Shown here one piece after another: positions 1-12,069 of a DNA stretch of 64,000 bases. Location of the stretch: assembly GCF_000237925.1 (NCBI RefSeq), contig NW_017386061.1, positions 492,125-556,124 on the forward strand. The letters are read 5' to 3'. Position 1 is the stretch's first letter, and each line of letters opens with the position of its first letter. The position numbers and the translations under genes are program-made. The notes beneath the pieces are model-generated. The model made no database searches. It was given only the letters and a program-made list of their open reading frames with translations, and was not told where the DNA came from. Source of the DNA: Schistosoma mansoni. Taxonomy: Eukaryota; Platyhelminthes; Trematoda; Strigeidida; Schistosomatidae.

Positions 1-1540
1 TAATTATTACCTGTTCTTCACATTACTTTAAACCATATTATGTAGGTTGTCTTAATATAAGAAATTCCTAGCTGATTAAATAAATTGACAATATTGTACA
101 TCAGAAAATGGAATTTATCGTCAAACGAACTTGCTACAGTTAGAAAATACTCCCAAAACTTAGTCATTAGATAAACTAACAATTATTTTTACCTAAGCGC
201 TATGTGACAGCTTTAGAAGTTTATATAAGAATATTTAAAAAGTTGTATCAATTCAGTTAGTATTTCCAAATGATCATCACACATATAGCTCAATTATTTA
301 GTGTAAACTCTATAATCAATATAATCTTCACAACTGTGAGACTGGCAATAATGTACGGAAAGTTATGTCGGTGAATTCCGATTACATATATGAAAGTGTT
401 TAGTATACTTTAACTACGTGAATGCAATTTGGATAGTGCGATATTAGTAAGGATATGTAGTAAATTGACTACTACGGTCGATTGTACTTAAACTTAGCTG
501 CATAATGATAATGAGATTGTTTAGTGATATCAATAGGACACAGGCTAAGGCTGTGGAGAGATCGTGGTTGTAAACTTAAAAAAAATTACCATACTAGGAT
601 AAAACAGATTCCCAATGTTTCTTGTTTTACATAACTTCACCGATTGATAAAACCCGGTAATGGAAACTAGATTTTAGTTAAACAGCGAATAGCTTGATTA
701 CGGAAAATAAAAATTTCAAACCATGCTATGGCCTGTTCAAGATCAATATTAACACTTAGTCAATAAGGTCTGTGATGTAAACTTGAAATGTCAGCAGGAT
801 TCGTATGCACCACCCGACTCTACTTATCATTAGCACTATTATTTTATTATTCACCAGTGTTTTTCTGAAACTGTGGAAGTTCCACCATCCATCCTTCCAA
901 CGCAGCGATTAAAATGCGGTACGATATGTCTCAGATCAAATGTTTCCAGGAAAACTGAGTGTAAATGTTACGTTCATGTTACGTACGTGTAACATGATAT
1001 GATCATGATATTAATTTTGTATTATTTAGGCTACTTATAAGTAGTCAAAGTAAATATAATAATAATTGTCGGGAAGCTCACAGATTTCCTAAGCTGTAAC
1101 CTAAGGACTCCATTGTCCGCCATTTCGTTCACGTCCATAAACTATTCTATCATAAATTAGACTACATTTAGTAACCTGTTTGGTGTGAACAGAAATCCTG
1201 TAGGCTCTGTTGTAGACAGATATCCCGTATTGCTTTCGTATAAGTTATTTCACAAGTATACAGAAAAATCAGATGCGGAATATAATCAACTTATTTAATG
1301 ACCACAAATAATTTGTCATATGCTAAAGCAGCCCCAAAACTACAAGTATTTAAAAATTTATCGGCATCTGAATTTATAATCACTGAAAATCAGTGTAAGC
1401 TGTTGTGAGTGACATTTTGGATCTTTATTAAACATGAATATTTTACTTAGAAGGCGCTTTATAAGAAAGTGATGTCTTATTTTTTCTATAACAATTGACC
1501 TTTTTTGCTAAATTTCACTTATTATGTTTGTTTTAACAAT
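1..1540. other. AT-rich intergenic DNA
   Basis: No gene, RNA or recognisable repeat seen. Confidence 0.5.
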
Positions 1541-1544
1541 TAGT

Positions 1545-1640
1545 GGCATAGAGATTAAGACACTCCGCTTGGCGTTAAGAACTGGGTTATTTAAGCCGCT
1601 ATTCACTCACGTCGGTTTGAACGGCACATCATAAATGCTT
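1545..1640 (+). mobile_element. Possible tRNA-like SINE fragment
   Basis: AGTGGCATAGAGATTAAG and GGTTATTTAAGCC resemble eroded A and B boxes. Weak. Confidence 0.3.
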
Positions 1641-1829
1641 ATAATAACAACATTTGGTCAGTGTCTAAGGCTGAGTTATATGACAAATCTTTCGATTCAT
1701 CAGAATGTACTACTTATCTATCAGTTAAACCTTCGTCTTCTAGTTATTAAACACTTTAATATATTTGTTAAATCACAAGGAATCAGTAGACGTCTTAGTA
1801 CATTTGGGTTCACATAATTAGTGTGGTGA

Positions 1830-2080
1830 CGAAGACACTCTTGGTCCCAGGTTAGAATCTCAACTTAATCATCAGTGCCGAAAGGCAGGTACATCTAGCT
1901 GACGAGTGTCAAATAGGAAGGAACACACACGATGTATTCCACTGTTAGTGATAATGTGAATGTATTGCGGCCTGTGATGAGGATTACATCAAGAAAATCT
2001 AATGATGCACACAAATAACAACAGAAACTAATCAATTGCAGTCCTGAATTTCAACAACGGGAAATTACAGATCATTATAT
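1830..2080 (+). mobile_element. Degenerate Sm-alpha-like retroposon
   Basis: Contains a decayed hammerhead at 1885-1945 (GCTGACGAG core present, stem II and stem III eroded) and a tail ending near CAATTGCAGTCCTGAATTTC, matching the Sm-alpha tail at 25060-25090. Confidence 0.6.
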
Positions 2081-4489
2081 AATACGGAGTGCCGTCTCTG
2101 CTACATTTTCCATTACATAATTGTATTCTTTTCTCATTTATATCATCAGGTTTCATAGATGACCCATTAAGATGTTAATCCTAGTACCTCATTCATAAAT
2201 TATTTCAGGAATCATTGATGGTGAAATCCTAGTAAAGGACTAAACTTTCGTCAGTAATAATTTGAGCATAATACACTGTCCATAAATGAAAATAGTTCAA
2301 TCTGTACGCAAGTAATATTTACTGAAAAACACAATAATCTTTAGGAGATTACTGGCTTGATAATTATGTATACTTTGATTTTAAATGTCTATTGCTTGAT
2401 TTTATGTTTGTCAAGTAACTTAAATTGAAGAATAATAGTTTGATAAAATACTTAGATTCAAAACCCATTAACAGTGAAACTATTTGGACAACTGTCCATA
2501 CTTTTATGTATTTATTCAAGTTTTCAAAGGAATTACTTGTACAATATTGTTCACAAACTCTGAATCCTACCTTATTCTTCAAAATACACTATCCTTTGAA
2601 TAAATATCTCCTCTTTGTTTCACTCAACAATTTTCGATAACAGTCACCATACTGAACTGCCATACGCTTGTTGATAACTTGTCAGCCGATAAGAGTATTT
2701 GTGCATAATAATAGAGAATGTAATCACTGAAAATAGTAACCGTAAATGGAGTAAAATTCTTGTGAATTTTATCAGTTCACGGAATCGGAAACATAGATTT
2801 CATTTCATATTACATTAAAAATAGCTAACGTAAAATTTTGAAAATCTCTTAGCTTATTACATTATTAAGCTATGTATGTTTACTAAATAAAACACTCTTG
2901 GCTATTAAATCCCTAAGTGGTGAAAATTGTACTGTTTTCTTTTACAATTGTACACTAAGAAGAACAATCAAGAGATGCTGAATTAATGACAGTAATTTCT
3001 TTCAGGAAAAGTTGACATCTCAAGTGAACACAAGGGTTTATGTAAACTTCAGGAAATGTCATTTTCTTTAGCTAAGTAAGTTACCATTGAGTCACCCCTT
3101 CTTTTGATTAAGCTACTTTATTACTGATATACCGTACGAATAGAATAACGGAAATAATATCAAGTATACTATTTATTCTTCAATAATATCAGCTTTACGT
3201 CTTCAGAAGCCTATCATGAAATTTTTTCATTCATAAATCTGAATAAACTGCTATGCTTGCTGTTCTTGCTTTACTCAAAGAAACTCATTAGTATGATAAA
3301 TTTCATTCTTCAATAGAAGATTTTACTACGTTCATGGTTGAGAATAAACCTTCCTAACAATCTGAAACAAACACATAACCAAAGTTAGGAAAAAATATTT
3401 TTCCCAACCTTCTTCAGATGTTTTTTTATTGGATACATTTTATTCTATGATAGTGAGTCAATTAACAAGGAAGTTATGATTAAGAAAATGCTGATAAAAT
3501 CCAAACAATGCTAATGACTAGAATTCATTGTGTTAATGTAGTGAACGGAACACGGGTGGGAACAATCGAATGTATTTGAGCACAAAATTACAGAATATCT
3601 CATTAAAATATGAGAACCATATAGTAAATAGTTAGTCTGCAAACGATCAATCAATCGTCTCAAGCTTGATCGTTCCTTCTACAAATATCAGTTCATCGTC
3701 TCTGATTATTATTGTTCATACGTTTTCATACCAATTCCGTCCCGTTTCCGTCCTCTCCTTATCGATCTTCTACTGAAATACATTCAATACTCGACCATCG
3801 TAATATACTACTTATGTGGATATAAGTAACCCACACCACAATAGTAAATAAACTAATCGTTATAAATATGTTTAGTTATAATGCTGATTTAATTGACTCG
3901 AATGTCAGCAATATTTAAAATCGACTTCCTTTTTCCAGTCATTTATGATAATGAGTCACATGTTAAGAAAGGATAGTCATATTAAATATATCTATCAGTC
4001 ATAGACAGTTAATTTTATGATGTTGTGTATTTGTGCTTAATACGTGATGAATATAATGTTAAGTATTAATTATTTCAGTGCATACAAATCTGACCATTAT
4101 TCTATGCAAATTATAGAAAAATTAGTCTATACAGTTATTTATTTTGGTTAGTTTCTGGTGTCAAATAAGTCCTTAAGCACACATATTCATGTTCTTACTA
4201 GTGTTGTGCATTTGATGGAGTAAGTACCAGTTATTCGACGTTATAAAAACCGTTGACAGTCTTTATCGGATAAGACAAATTTTTTTAAAGTCTGTTTTAA
4301 TTTTCTTATTTACATCATGAAATCTGCTACAGTTTCGATTGTTAATTATAACAGCAGCGCTCTCATAATTACAACAATCTCTTAATATAGTTCTTCACAG
4401 TTTATAGTTGGTTTGCGTTAAAAGCTATGTTGAACTGAATAGTGTATTCAACTGACATATTGTTTATTTCCGGAAGGGGGTTTTGTGGA
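2081..4489. other. AT-rich intergenic DNA
   Basis: Short chance ORFs at 2364-2640 overlap on both strands; nothing supports them. Confidence 0.5.
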
Positions 4490-4640
4490 GATTTTAAAAA
4501 TTTTATATAGTTGAGATTATGAATCAATTGAAGCTAGACCACTTTGGAAAACCTGGAAGCACTGGACAGCCGTTTCGTCCTATTGTGGGACTCCTTAGCA
4601 GTGCGCATCCACGATCATGATCTCAACTATATAATATTGT
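4490..4640 (-). mobile_element. Second hammerhead-retroposon family, minus copy
   Basis: On the minus strand: GATCGTGGATGCGCACTG, a hammerhead-like segment (about 4555-4612), then the family tail CCAGGTTTTCCAAAGTGGTC. Stem I, stem II, GAAA and stem III are present but the core is CTAAGGA, with the invariant G5 changed to A, so it should be inactive. Confidence 0.75.
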
Positions 4641-4664
4641 TTATTTCTTTATTTTCATAGTTGA

Positions 4665-4925
4665 AAGGGTGAGTCAATTGAAGCTAGACCACCATGGAAA
4701 ACCTGGAAACACTGGACGGCCGTTTCGTCCTACTATGGGACTCCTCAGCAGTGTGCATCCACGATCCCGCCTCGCGAGATTCGAACCCCAGGACCTACTG
4801 GTCTCGCGCGAGTGCGGGATCATAGATGCGCACTGCTGTAGAGTCCCATAATAGGACGAAACGGCCATCTAGTGCTTCCAGGTTTTCCATGGTGGTCTAG
4901 CTTCAACTGACTCACGCTTTCAACT
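4665..4925. mobile_element. Head-to-head inverted dimer of the second hammerhead-retroposon family
   Basis: The left half reads on the minus strand (tail, ribozyme, B-box GGGTTCGAATC near 4775) and the right half on the plus strand (ribozyme relic about 4827-4880, then tail to 4925), meeting near 4800 in GGTCTCGCGCGAG. The right ribozyme has core CTGTAGA and ATC at the cleavage site, so it is dead; the left one is intact. Confidence 0.8.
4705..4760 (-). ncRNA. Hammerhead ribozyme, second family, apparently intact
   Basis: Minus strand: stem I ACACTG/CAGTGT with an outer GGA/TCC helix across an internal loop, core CTGAGGA, stem II GTCC(CATAGTA)GGAC, GAAA, palindromic stem III ACGGCCGT, cleavage triplet GTC. 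Every position required in the hammerhead consensus (CUGANGA, GAAA, UH) is present. It is distinct from the Sm-alpha ribozyme in N7, stem I and stem III. Confidence 0.8.
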
Positions 4926-5394
4926 ATGAAAATGTTAAATCTACACAAAACCCCTTCTGATATTTCTTTATTAACAGTTCTACCGGTCAAGCAAGACTTT
5001 ATAGAAACTGTGTATATATAATTCACTTATTTTAAAATTATTATACAGTCTAGGTTAAGCCAATATAGTTTCAATTAAATTTTGTCTAATTAAAAATAAT
5101 ATTATGGGTCAAACTAAAAAAAATTATGATGAAATTACTTTTATTCTATTAAAAAAAGTCAATTTTTTTTATTATTTACGATAAATTATAATTTTTGTGT
5201 ACATCACGTGTTATTTACCACCGATTTCAATTAACCATTCTATTCCATTTGTATGTGTAATCACGTAGTTTATTTTGCAATTTTATATATGGTATTTGTA
5301 TTTCTGAAATAGTATCTACAATATCTAGGTTACATATATATGTACGATTTTGTTTGCAGTCATTTTTTTCTCTCTATAATCTTGATACACCATT

Positions 5395-5406
5395 AGTGTG
5401 TGTGTG

Positions 5407-5452
<46 letters not shown>
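5395..5452. repeat. TG then TA microsatellite
   Basis: Short TG run followed by about 20 TA units. Confidence 0.95.
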
Positions 5453-5454
<2 letters not shown>

Positions 5455-5979
5455 CATGTATCAAATAGCCGCATAGGAACATACAACACAACCAACCACC
5501 CACCCACAAACACATACACACAAATATAAATACTTAAGTCCCCAGTTGGCCACATTTCACTAGTTTTTTTTACTTACTATTCATTATTGATTAAATTTCA
5601 ATCGTCACACATTTATTCATATTCTAGGTCAGTTAATCAATAAGATTTTAGGTGGTATTAACCCTGGATTTTCATTTAAACTAAGTTATGTCACATTAAC
5701 TTATTCGTATGAAAAGTAACTCTGTTTAAAAATGAAAAGTTATAAAGAAAAAAAAACAGATCAGAAATTAATAGTTAATAATTTCTGTAACCATGTAATT
5801 ATGTTCTACTGGATAAAAATGTAAAGGGATTTTATATTTCCATAATTTTATTGAAACAGTTAATTTTAATAACCAAATAAAAAGATTGAATAATGCAGTT
5901 ATATAAAAAAATTTTCTTAAGATCAACTTAAAATATTCAGTCGAATATTAAAAATTATTATCCAATAACTAGTAAAATT

Positions 5980-6106
5980 AACTTCGCCTGTAGCTCTTCT
6001 AGAGTTACTGCCCAGGACAGAGTTGAATGGAGAATACTGGTGAGTGGCCTATGCTCCTCCACTAGGGGTAACAGGCGTAAGTAAGTAAGTAAGTAAGTAA
6101 GTAACC
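5980..6106 (+). mobile_element. 127-bp mini-element: SR2-like 5' tip joined to 3' end
   Basis: The first 40 bp (ACTTCGCCTGTAGCTCTTCT) match the 5' end of the 53887 copy. From about 6019 the sequence matches the 3' end (AGGACAGAGTTGAATGGAGA onward) and closes with a GTAA tandem. AGTAAAATT flanks it at 5971-5979 and 6107-6115 as a target-site duplication. Confidence 0.75.
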
Positions 6107-6324
6107 AGTAAAATTCATAATACATATTTATTGTTGATACCTCTCAAATTATCTTTTATATATTTGAATAAGTTAGTAGAAACACATTAATTAAGATAAT
6201 AATGAACAGTAATGATGAGTAAGTTGATCAAATGTAATGAATACTGTCAAAGACTCTGAAATAAAAATAATAAAAGTTGATTTCTGCTAATGGACAAGTT
6301 TATATTGATAGTTGAATTCATAAG

Positions 6325-6490
6325 TTGATGTAAGCTAGACCACCATTCAGAATTCGGAAACACTGGATGACCGTTTCATCCTGGTTTGGGATTTCTCAGC
6401 AATCTTCATACACGGTCGCACGTGGGACTCGAACCCAGGACCTTTAATCCCGGACTCTCTCCACCCGACAAGGATTGAACTCTAGTGATC
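6325..6490 (-). mobile_element. Second hammerhead-retroposon family, degenerate copy
   Basis: Tail (GCTAGACCACCATTCAG) and B-box (GGGTTCGAGTCCCACG on the minus strand) are recognisable. The ribozyme region still shows CTGAGAAATCCC and GATGAAAC but is eroded. Confidence 0.65.
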
Positions 6491-6879
6491 ACAGTTTTTC
6501 ACTAGAAATTGAGGAAATCCATCTTGAAGCTAATTTATATTGATTCCATATCTTGTAGATCTAACTGAAATTATCTTATTGAGAACTTAAATCAGTTGCA
6601 TAATTCTGTATTTATGTGTAAATTAAGCATTGTAATACATAACTATTAAACTGAATAGTCGAAAAAACCTGAAACTTGAAAACTCCATCCCTCTTCCAAT
6701 AATTCCTTTTTGCTTTATTCTGTTTCATTTAATTCCAAATGGTTCGGGTTATCCCGTTGTTGATATTTTTTGACCGAAATTTGGTCAGTTTTAGTTAGTA
6801 TATGAGCTTTCTATGCGAGTCGTCTCTATAGCCTTTATGATACGAGTTGATGTAAAATCCATGAGCTCAAGTTCCGGAG

Positions 6880-6990
6880 TGAGTATCAAGGCTGGCATGC
6901 AAGTACATCCAGATAACGATCTTTAATTAAGACGATACGTTTATCCTGGATTCTACTGCTATCCAGTATCCGTCCTTATATAAAAATATC
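6880..6990 (+). mobile_element. Degenerate Sm-alpha-like hammerhead fragment
   Basis: The 6899-6959 segment keeps the stem I strands (CAAGTACATCC, CCTGGATTCTACTGC) but the core reads AGATAACGA and stem II is lost. A dead relic. Confidence 0.55.
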
Positions 6991-7162
6991 CTTTCAGTTG
7001 GTTCGCAATCAATGAAAACATTTTCTTCAAAATGTAATTGTAAAACTAGATGTTTATTTATCTAAGATATTTGTAACCAAAAAACAGTTTCCACGATGAT
7101 TATTTGGCTTAATCATGACATAAAAAACTTATCATAAGTAAAAGTTTGGTCGCAGCTAGCGA

Positions 7163-7665
7163 TTGGCTGTAAGAAGGAAGCAACAGATAAATATGAGCCT
7201 CACAAATCTCATTCGATTTGTGTGAGGGCTGTGATACTGCCCAGGTGTCCAGACTGAAGCAGGTGGTTTTCTTAGGGGGCCACACCACGAGCCTTTGACC
7301 TGAAGGTCTAGTCCACAAGGCAGTGGAGCATCTTAAGGAGATGCAGTCCCATGGTAGCCGGTGACCAACGATTGGTTCATACGCCATTTGTTCCTTCAGG
7401 ATACTGGAGCCCATGTGCACCATTGGTTTGGAATTAGGGTTTTCCAACTCCCCTAGGTGAACTTTCCATGTCCACCAACCCGGTTAAAGCGCCGGATATT
7501 CGCTTTTCGTCCTCTCAATTTCGTAAACAACACCCCCGCCACGAGAAGGCAGTGAGTAGGACTTCCCTGGTAGAGGCTATATATTCGCGTGGCCATGTGA
7601 GAGCATTTGGAGAGGAAGAGCAGACTCTCCCCACTCTCGGCCGCACCAGGGCATTTGGACATTTA
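7163..7665 (-). mobile_element. About 500-bp retroposon, family X
   Basis: Shares with 44043-44565 the strings CCACCTGCTTCAGT, ATGGGACTGCATCTCCTTA-like and CGTCCTCTCAATTTCGTAAA (reverse sense). GC-richer than its surroundings. The minus strand holds a 112-codon open frame (7447-7109) starting ENPNSKPMVHMGSSI, which recurs in other copies. Confidence 0.75.
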
Positions 7666-9555
7666 TTTTTATTTGGGACCTGTCAGCTGGATGTCTCTTC
7701 ATCTGAGTGTTGTTGTTCGCAATTAGAATCGAATCCAGTATCTAACTGCTTTAAATGCCAACGCATTATTCTGTAATAGTATCAACAAAATGAAACTATG
7801 AACCCTTACAAATATTTACAACAGACTTTTTTTATTAGGTGAGTAACTAAAGTGAAAGCTTACTGACTTTCTTTATGATATAACTAGGAACAAAGCATAT
7901 TAGGCGACAGTGCAATTAGTTTATTTGATAACTTACTGAAAATACTCAACAGTAAACTCTTGACTTTATTGGTGAAGTTTATCTCAATGAACAAAAACCT
8001 ATGTTGGGATAAAGTTTTTATGACTGACTATAATCACATACCAGTGACGAATACAATCTATCTATGATATCGAATCGTGTGTATGGCAAACAGCTAATAA
8101 GAAGTAAGAAAAAACTTAATGTTACGTTTGAGTGCTCATTTTCTGACGAATCCGTTTGTATATTGTTCATGATTACAAGTCAAGCATATTTCATAAAAAT
8201 TCTATGGTTTTATATGGAATCTCTCTTACGATTAAAAAACTATTGTGATGTGTTACCATTTATAGATTACATTTAACTAAGAGTATGCTACTCAGCTTTT
8301 CGTCTAATTTACATATACATTGTGATGGCCTCTGTCATAGTTTTCTACACGATTTATTAGTCCCAATAATAAAAGTACTCATTATCACTCATTCGGTCTA
8401 TTATCTGTTTAAATGAACTTGATAAGGGATTTATTGTTAGTTCAATAGAATCGTATCAACACTGAGATTTTACAATATAGCACTTAATTACTACTAGTCA
8501 CCAATAAATTAGCTTTTCAAGTACTCAATACAAAGGTACTAGGTCTCTCTACGGTATCATTAGGTCATTCATGACATTGAACAATGTTATCAATCCCGTC
8601 TTTACAATAAAAACTGGAATAACTGGCTAGAAAATATTAAGGTAAGAATACGTGTTTTACAATTGATGGTTACTTATAAACGATGAGTTCATTAAATTGT
8701 ATCATATTAATTTAATTCACATGAGATTAATACAGTACATTAAAAATACAGACAATGAAGCTTTATTAGTTGTATGCAAAAATAATATACTAATGGTCTG
8801 AAGAGGTTACGAACTTCATCGACTATCTTTAGCAATATTTATGCGGTTGATCAACTATGGATCGTCAGAGAAGGAAAAGGTACGTGTAGGATGATTTGAA
8901 ATACATATTGCATGAAAAAATGAAGTCGATAATTATACAAAGATGACGTTACTTGTTAACTATGTGACTGCCAACCTTTGGTTGCTATTAGGATTCATAT
9001 AGTAATATGTGCAGATGTTTATTTAATGATTCATGTGGTTCGAATAATCCTACTGGGTAACCAATTCCGTATTTTGGACAATTGAACGTAGTACAGTTAC
9101 ACAAGACTACTACAGTTTATAGTGTGACTAATTTAGCTCAGCAACCAAGCAAAGAATTATGTCCCAGCTATTAAGTTACACTTCTCGTATGAGGGCTAGT
9201 GATACTAACCCGATTCCGAAATTGAAGAAAGATTCAAAGCGGAGGATTAACAATTGAAAGTCGATTGCCTTAACCTTTAAGTAACTGTTCCATACGGATG
9301 AAATACAATATCTAGTTTCACGTAGAAAACATTGTTCATAAAATATAAAGCTCATACTGTTAAACTACTGAAATAACAATATTCGTAGAATAACTCGTAA
9401 ACACGTGCGTTGTATCCATTGCTTAGTATTTATCAAAGAAAAGGATAACTGTCGCCAAGGAAATCAGCGTACCTACGTTATAATGTCTTTAGTATCTACA
9501 CACTCCGTTTACTGATGAAATGTCTCCATATTTGGTTTTCTCAAAAACAATAATC

Positions 9556-9558
<3 letters not shown>
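7666..9558. other. AT-rich intergenic DNA downstream of SOS
   Basis: Nothing recognised. A short GAGGGCTAGTGATACTAACC near 9191 resembles the end of the SINE at 59070. Confidence 0.45.

Positions 9559-9601
<43 letters not shown>
9559..9601. repeat. TA microsatellite
   Basis: About 21 TA units. Confidence 0.95.
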
Positions 9602-9603
<2 letters not shown>

Positions 9604-9952
9604 CATAAATTATACTAATCATATTACAGGTTTCTAGAAGTCATTACAAATTCAAACAACACCATAATTGTGAGGTGTTTAAGTCAAGAGAAAAATTAAA
9701 ATATTGTTTCTTTTCAAGAAACCAAGACAGGTTACAATTAACTCTAAATCAGTGGACTGGATTGTCCGTTTTACAGTTCTAGTTAGAGGAAAAATGAAGA
9801 GTGGTGAGGCAATCGGTATCTGTGCATTATGTATTTATAAAGCTTATATTATAGTTCACGTAGTAAATTGCAAATCAGAACAGATATAAAATATGAATAT
9901 TACAGTTACATTGTAAGCTGAACTTAGCTAAATATGTATATGTAAGCTTCAT

Positions 9953-9958
9953 TTTATT
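9953..9958 (-). terminator. Candidate polyadenylation signal of SOS
   Basis: This is the first minus-strand AATAAA downstream of the stop, about 1.45 kb away. No other canonical hexamer was seen between it and 11405. A 3'UTR of that length is plausible but unproven. Confidence 0.3.
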
Positions 9959-11404
9959 GGTACACCGCGAAAATTGTTCACAACCTCTATAAATAGGGAT
10001 AAAATTGCAAATGAGAAGTAAATAGATTACTAATAACTGACAAACACACATTCTTCTGACCGATAAACGTACAAAATGGAGATGAAAAATGAAACAAAAA
10101 ACAGATCGAAAAGGAAAAAAAACAAATCAAAGATTATTAAGAAATATAATTGAATAGTAAGTAAAGAAAACAATAAGGCAAGTAATTCAATTTTTGTGAT
10201 AATAAAAGCATCATCATCACCGACATCATATACATGTGTCTATCATAGTTTTATAAATAAATAAACTTAAAAGTACGTATAACTCAATGACTTGGTTTGA
10301 CGTTTTGGACCACTCGAGTTGGTGCATATACAACATACACTTCATAGCACAAAATGAAAATGCATTTACGTTAGAAATGAATCATCCATGTTACAACACC
10401 GGTAGGAAAATGAAAATCAGTGCGAGTAAGAAACTTAAAAAGCGGAGAAAACCATCATAAAGACAGGCAAAAAAAACATAGAAATCTGAAATAATTGATC
10501 TCATGTTTTTATGGTTTTGATGTTTGTTTTTTTATGTTTTTTTTTGTTTTGCTTATCTTAACATGAAATTAACGATAAGCAGGGCGTAGAAAAAAGAAAA
10601 CGTAATTGTACACTCATTTCGACTGAGAATTGCACCATAGATTTACCAGTTACTATATCAGTAAATCATGAGGAACATAAGATTTAACAGATATACTCAG
10701 ATTCGGACACGTTCTAATTCTAGATCCTGGTAAGATGAAACTATGGATTATTAACAGAAACGATACCAACAAAAAAATATATTAGGCAAGAGGAATATGA
10801 TACCAAGAGGAAGAATCGATATGTGGAATAAAAAGTCTGGAATAATTTTGCGATTGAAAATTTTTTTTAAAAAAAAGAACAAGAATGTGTCTGTGAGTGA
10901 TTGATTCTGAACCAGTTGTCTCCTTATACGGGAAAAAGGAAGGCTAAGTGTGGAGAAAAGTTTACACTAAATGCAAACTAATGATATACGAGTGAACAGA
11001 AGAACTGAGAAAGGAAAAAAACGATATCATAGTTGAAATTCTTTGTTAATGGAAAGAAGATAATGAATAATGCTTTAGAACGATAATGACAGTAAAAAAG
11101 AAAGTTAGTCTACACAAACAGACATAAACTACATAGCTGGGATGAGATTCCACTCTCAGTATGCATTATATATATATATATATATATATATCCGAAGAGT
11201 CAGTCAACCATAAGTAATATTGGATTCTGTACAAATGTACATCAGTACATAGTAGGAGAGGAAATCAACAAGAAGAGCAGAAAAGTCATAATGGTGCTAT
11301 CAGTAACAGTAAAGAATAGATTATAACTAGAGTGTATGATTCGAGAAGGAATGAATTTGCAGCATAAAAAGTGAGCAGTAATATTGAAACTATACAGTAT
11401 ATTG
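9959..11404 (-). other. Probable SOS 3'UTR / flank
   Basis: AT-rich, without coding potential or a recognised repeat apart from the TA tract at 11167-11191. Called 3'UTR only because it lies between the stop codon and the first AATAAA on the gene strand. Confidence 0.35.
11167..11191. repeat. TA microsatellite
   Basis: About 12 TA units, in the probable SOS 3'UTR. Confidence 0.95.
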
Positions 11405-12069
11405 TCATGCATCAGGTGACCCGTTAATGTGATCCGATAATGTATTGCATAATGTTGTATTAGTAGTAATAGTACTGGTATTATTGGAAGCATTTCTTCT
11501 TGGCGGTAATGGCGGTGCTGTTTCAGCAATATTACACTCAGTGGTGGTATTAATAGTAGTCGTATCTGGACTTAATGTAACTGATTGAAAAAAATTCGAA
11601 TGCTTAGGAGAAGACTCATCGGGAGATCGACTGTAGGTGACAGGATTTGTTGCTGCAGTCGAACGAACAGAGTAGTTTAACTTCGGAGGTAAAGGAGGTG
11701 GCGGTGGTGGTGGGGGTGGGAAACACTTACAATTTTCAATAGTTGAAAAGAAAATACATGAAGTATTTGATGAATGAAGAGATGGCGGAGTAGGTATTCT
11801 GTGGAGAGTTGATCCAGTGGAATTCGGGGTTTTAGAATGTTTCCAACAATTACAAATTTGACGACCTTGTCTAGGCGGTAATGGTGGAGGTGGTGGTTGA
11901 TGTGAACAACCAACACATGAAGAAGGATAAGGGGTTGATGGCGGCGACAACCCAGCAGTAGCAGAGTAAGCGGTTGTTACACTAATCATCGAATTTGTTG
12001 CTTGATGACTAGGAGAAATTATCGGAGAAATGACATGACTGTCAGACATACTGTGTTGATGTTTGGCGC
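11405..12069 (-). CDS. SOS: SOS terminal exon p: proline-rich SH3-binding tail and stop
   Basis: Two hundred and twenty-one codons then TGA at 11405-11407. Phase 1 from exon o gives [13 protein letters not shown]. Three class II SH3 ligands are visible: [10 protein letters not shown] (around 11870-11890), a poly-Pro run ending PLPPK (11681-11719) and APPLPPRR (11495-11518). This is the arrangement of SOS C-termini that dock Grb2/Drk SH3 domains. The acceptor is preceded by a strong pyrimidine tract. The final residues are INGSPDA. Confidence 0.93.

Noticed and set aside
6079-6106. CRISPR-like or satellite array
   Set aside because: A four-base GTAA tandem is the normal tail of the SR2-like RTE.
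8064-8276. 70-codon plus-strand ORF
   Set aside because: Isolated in AT-rich DNA with no similarity or repeat association.
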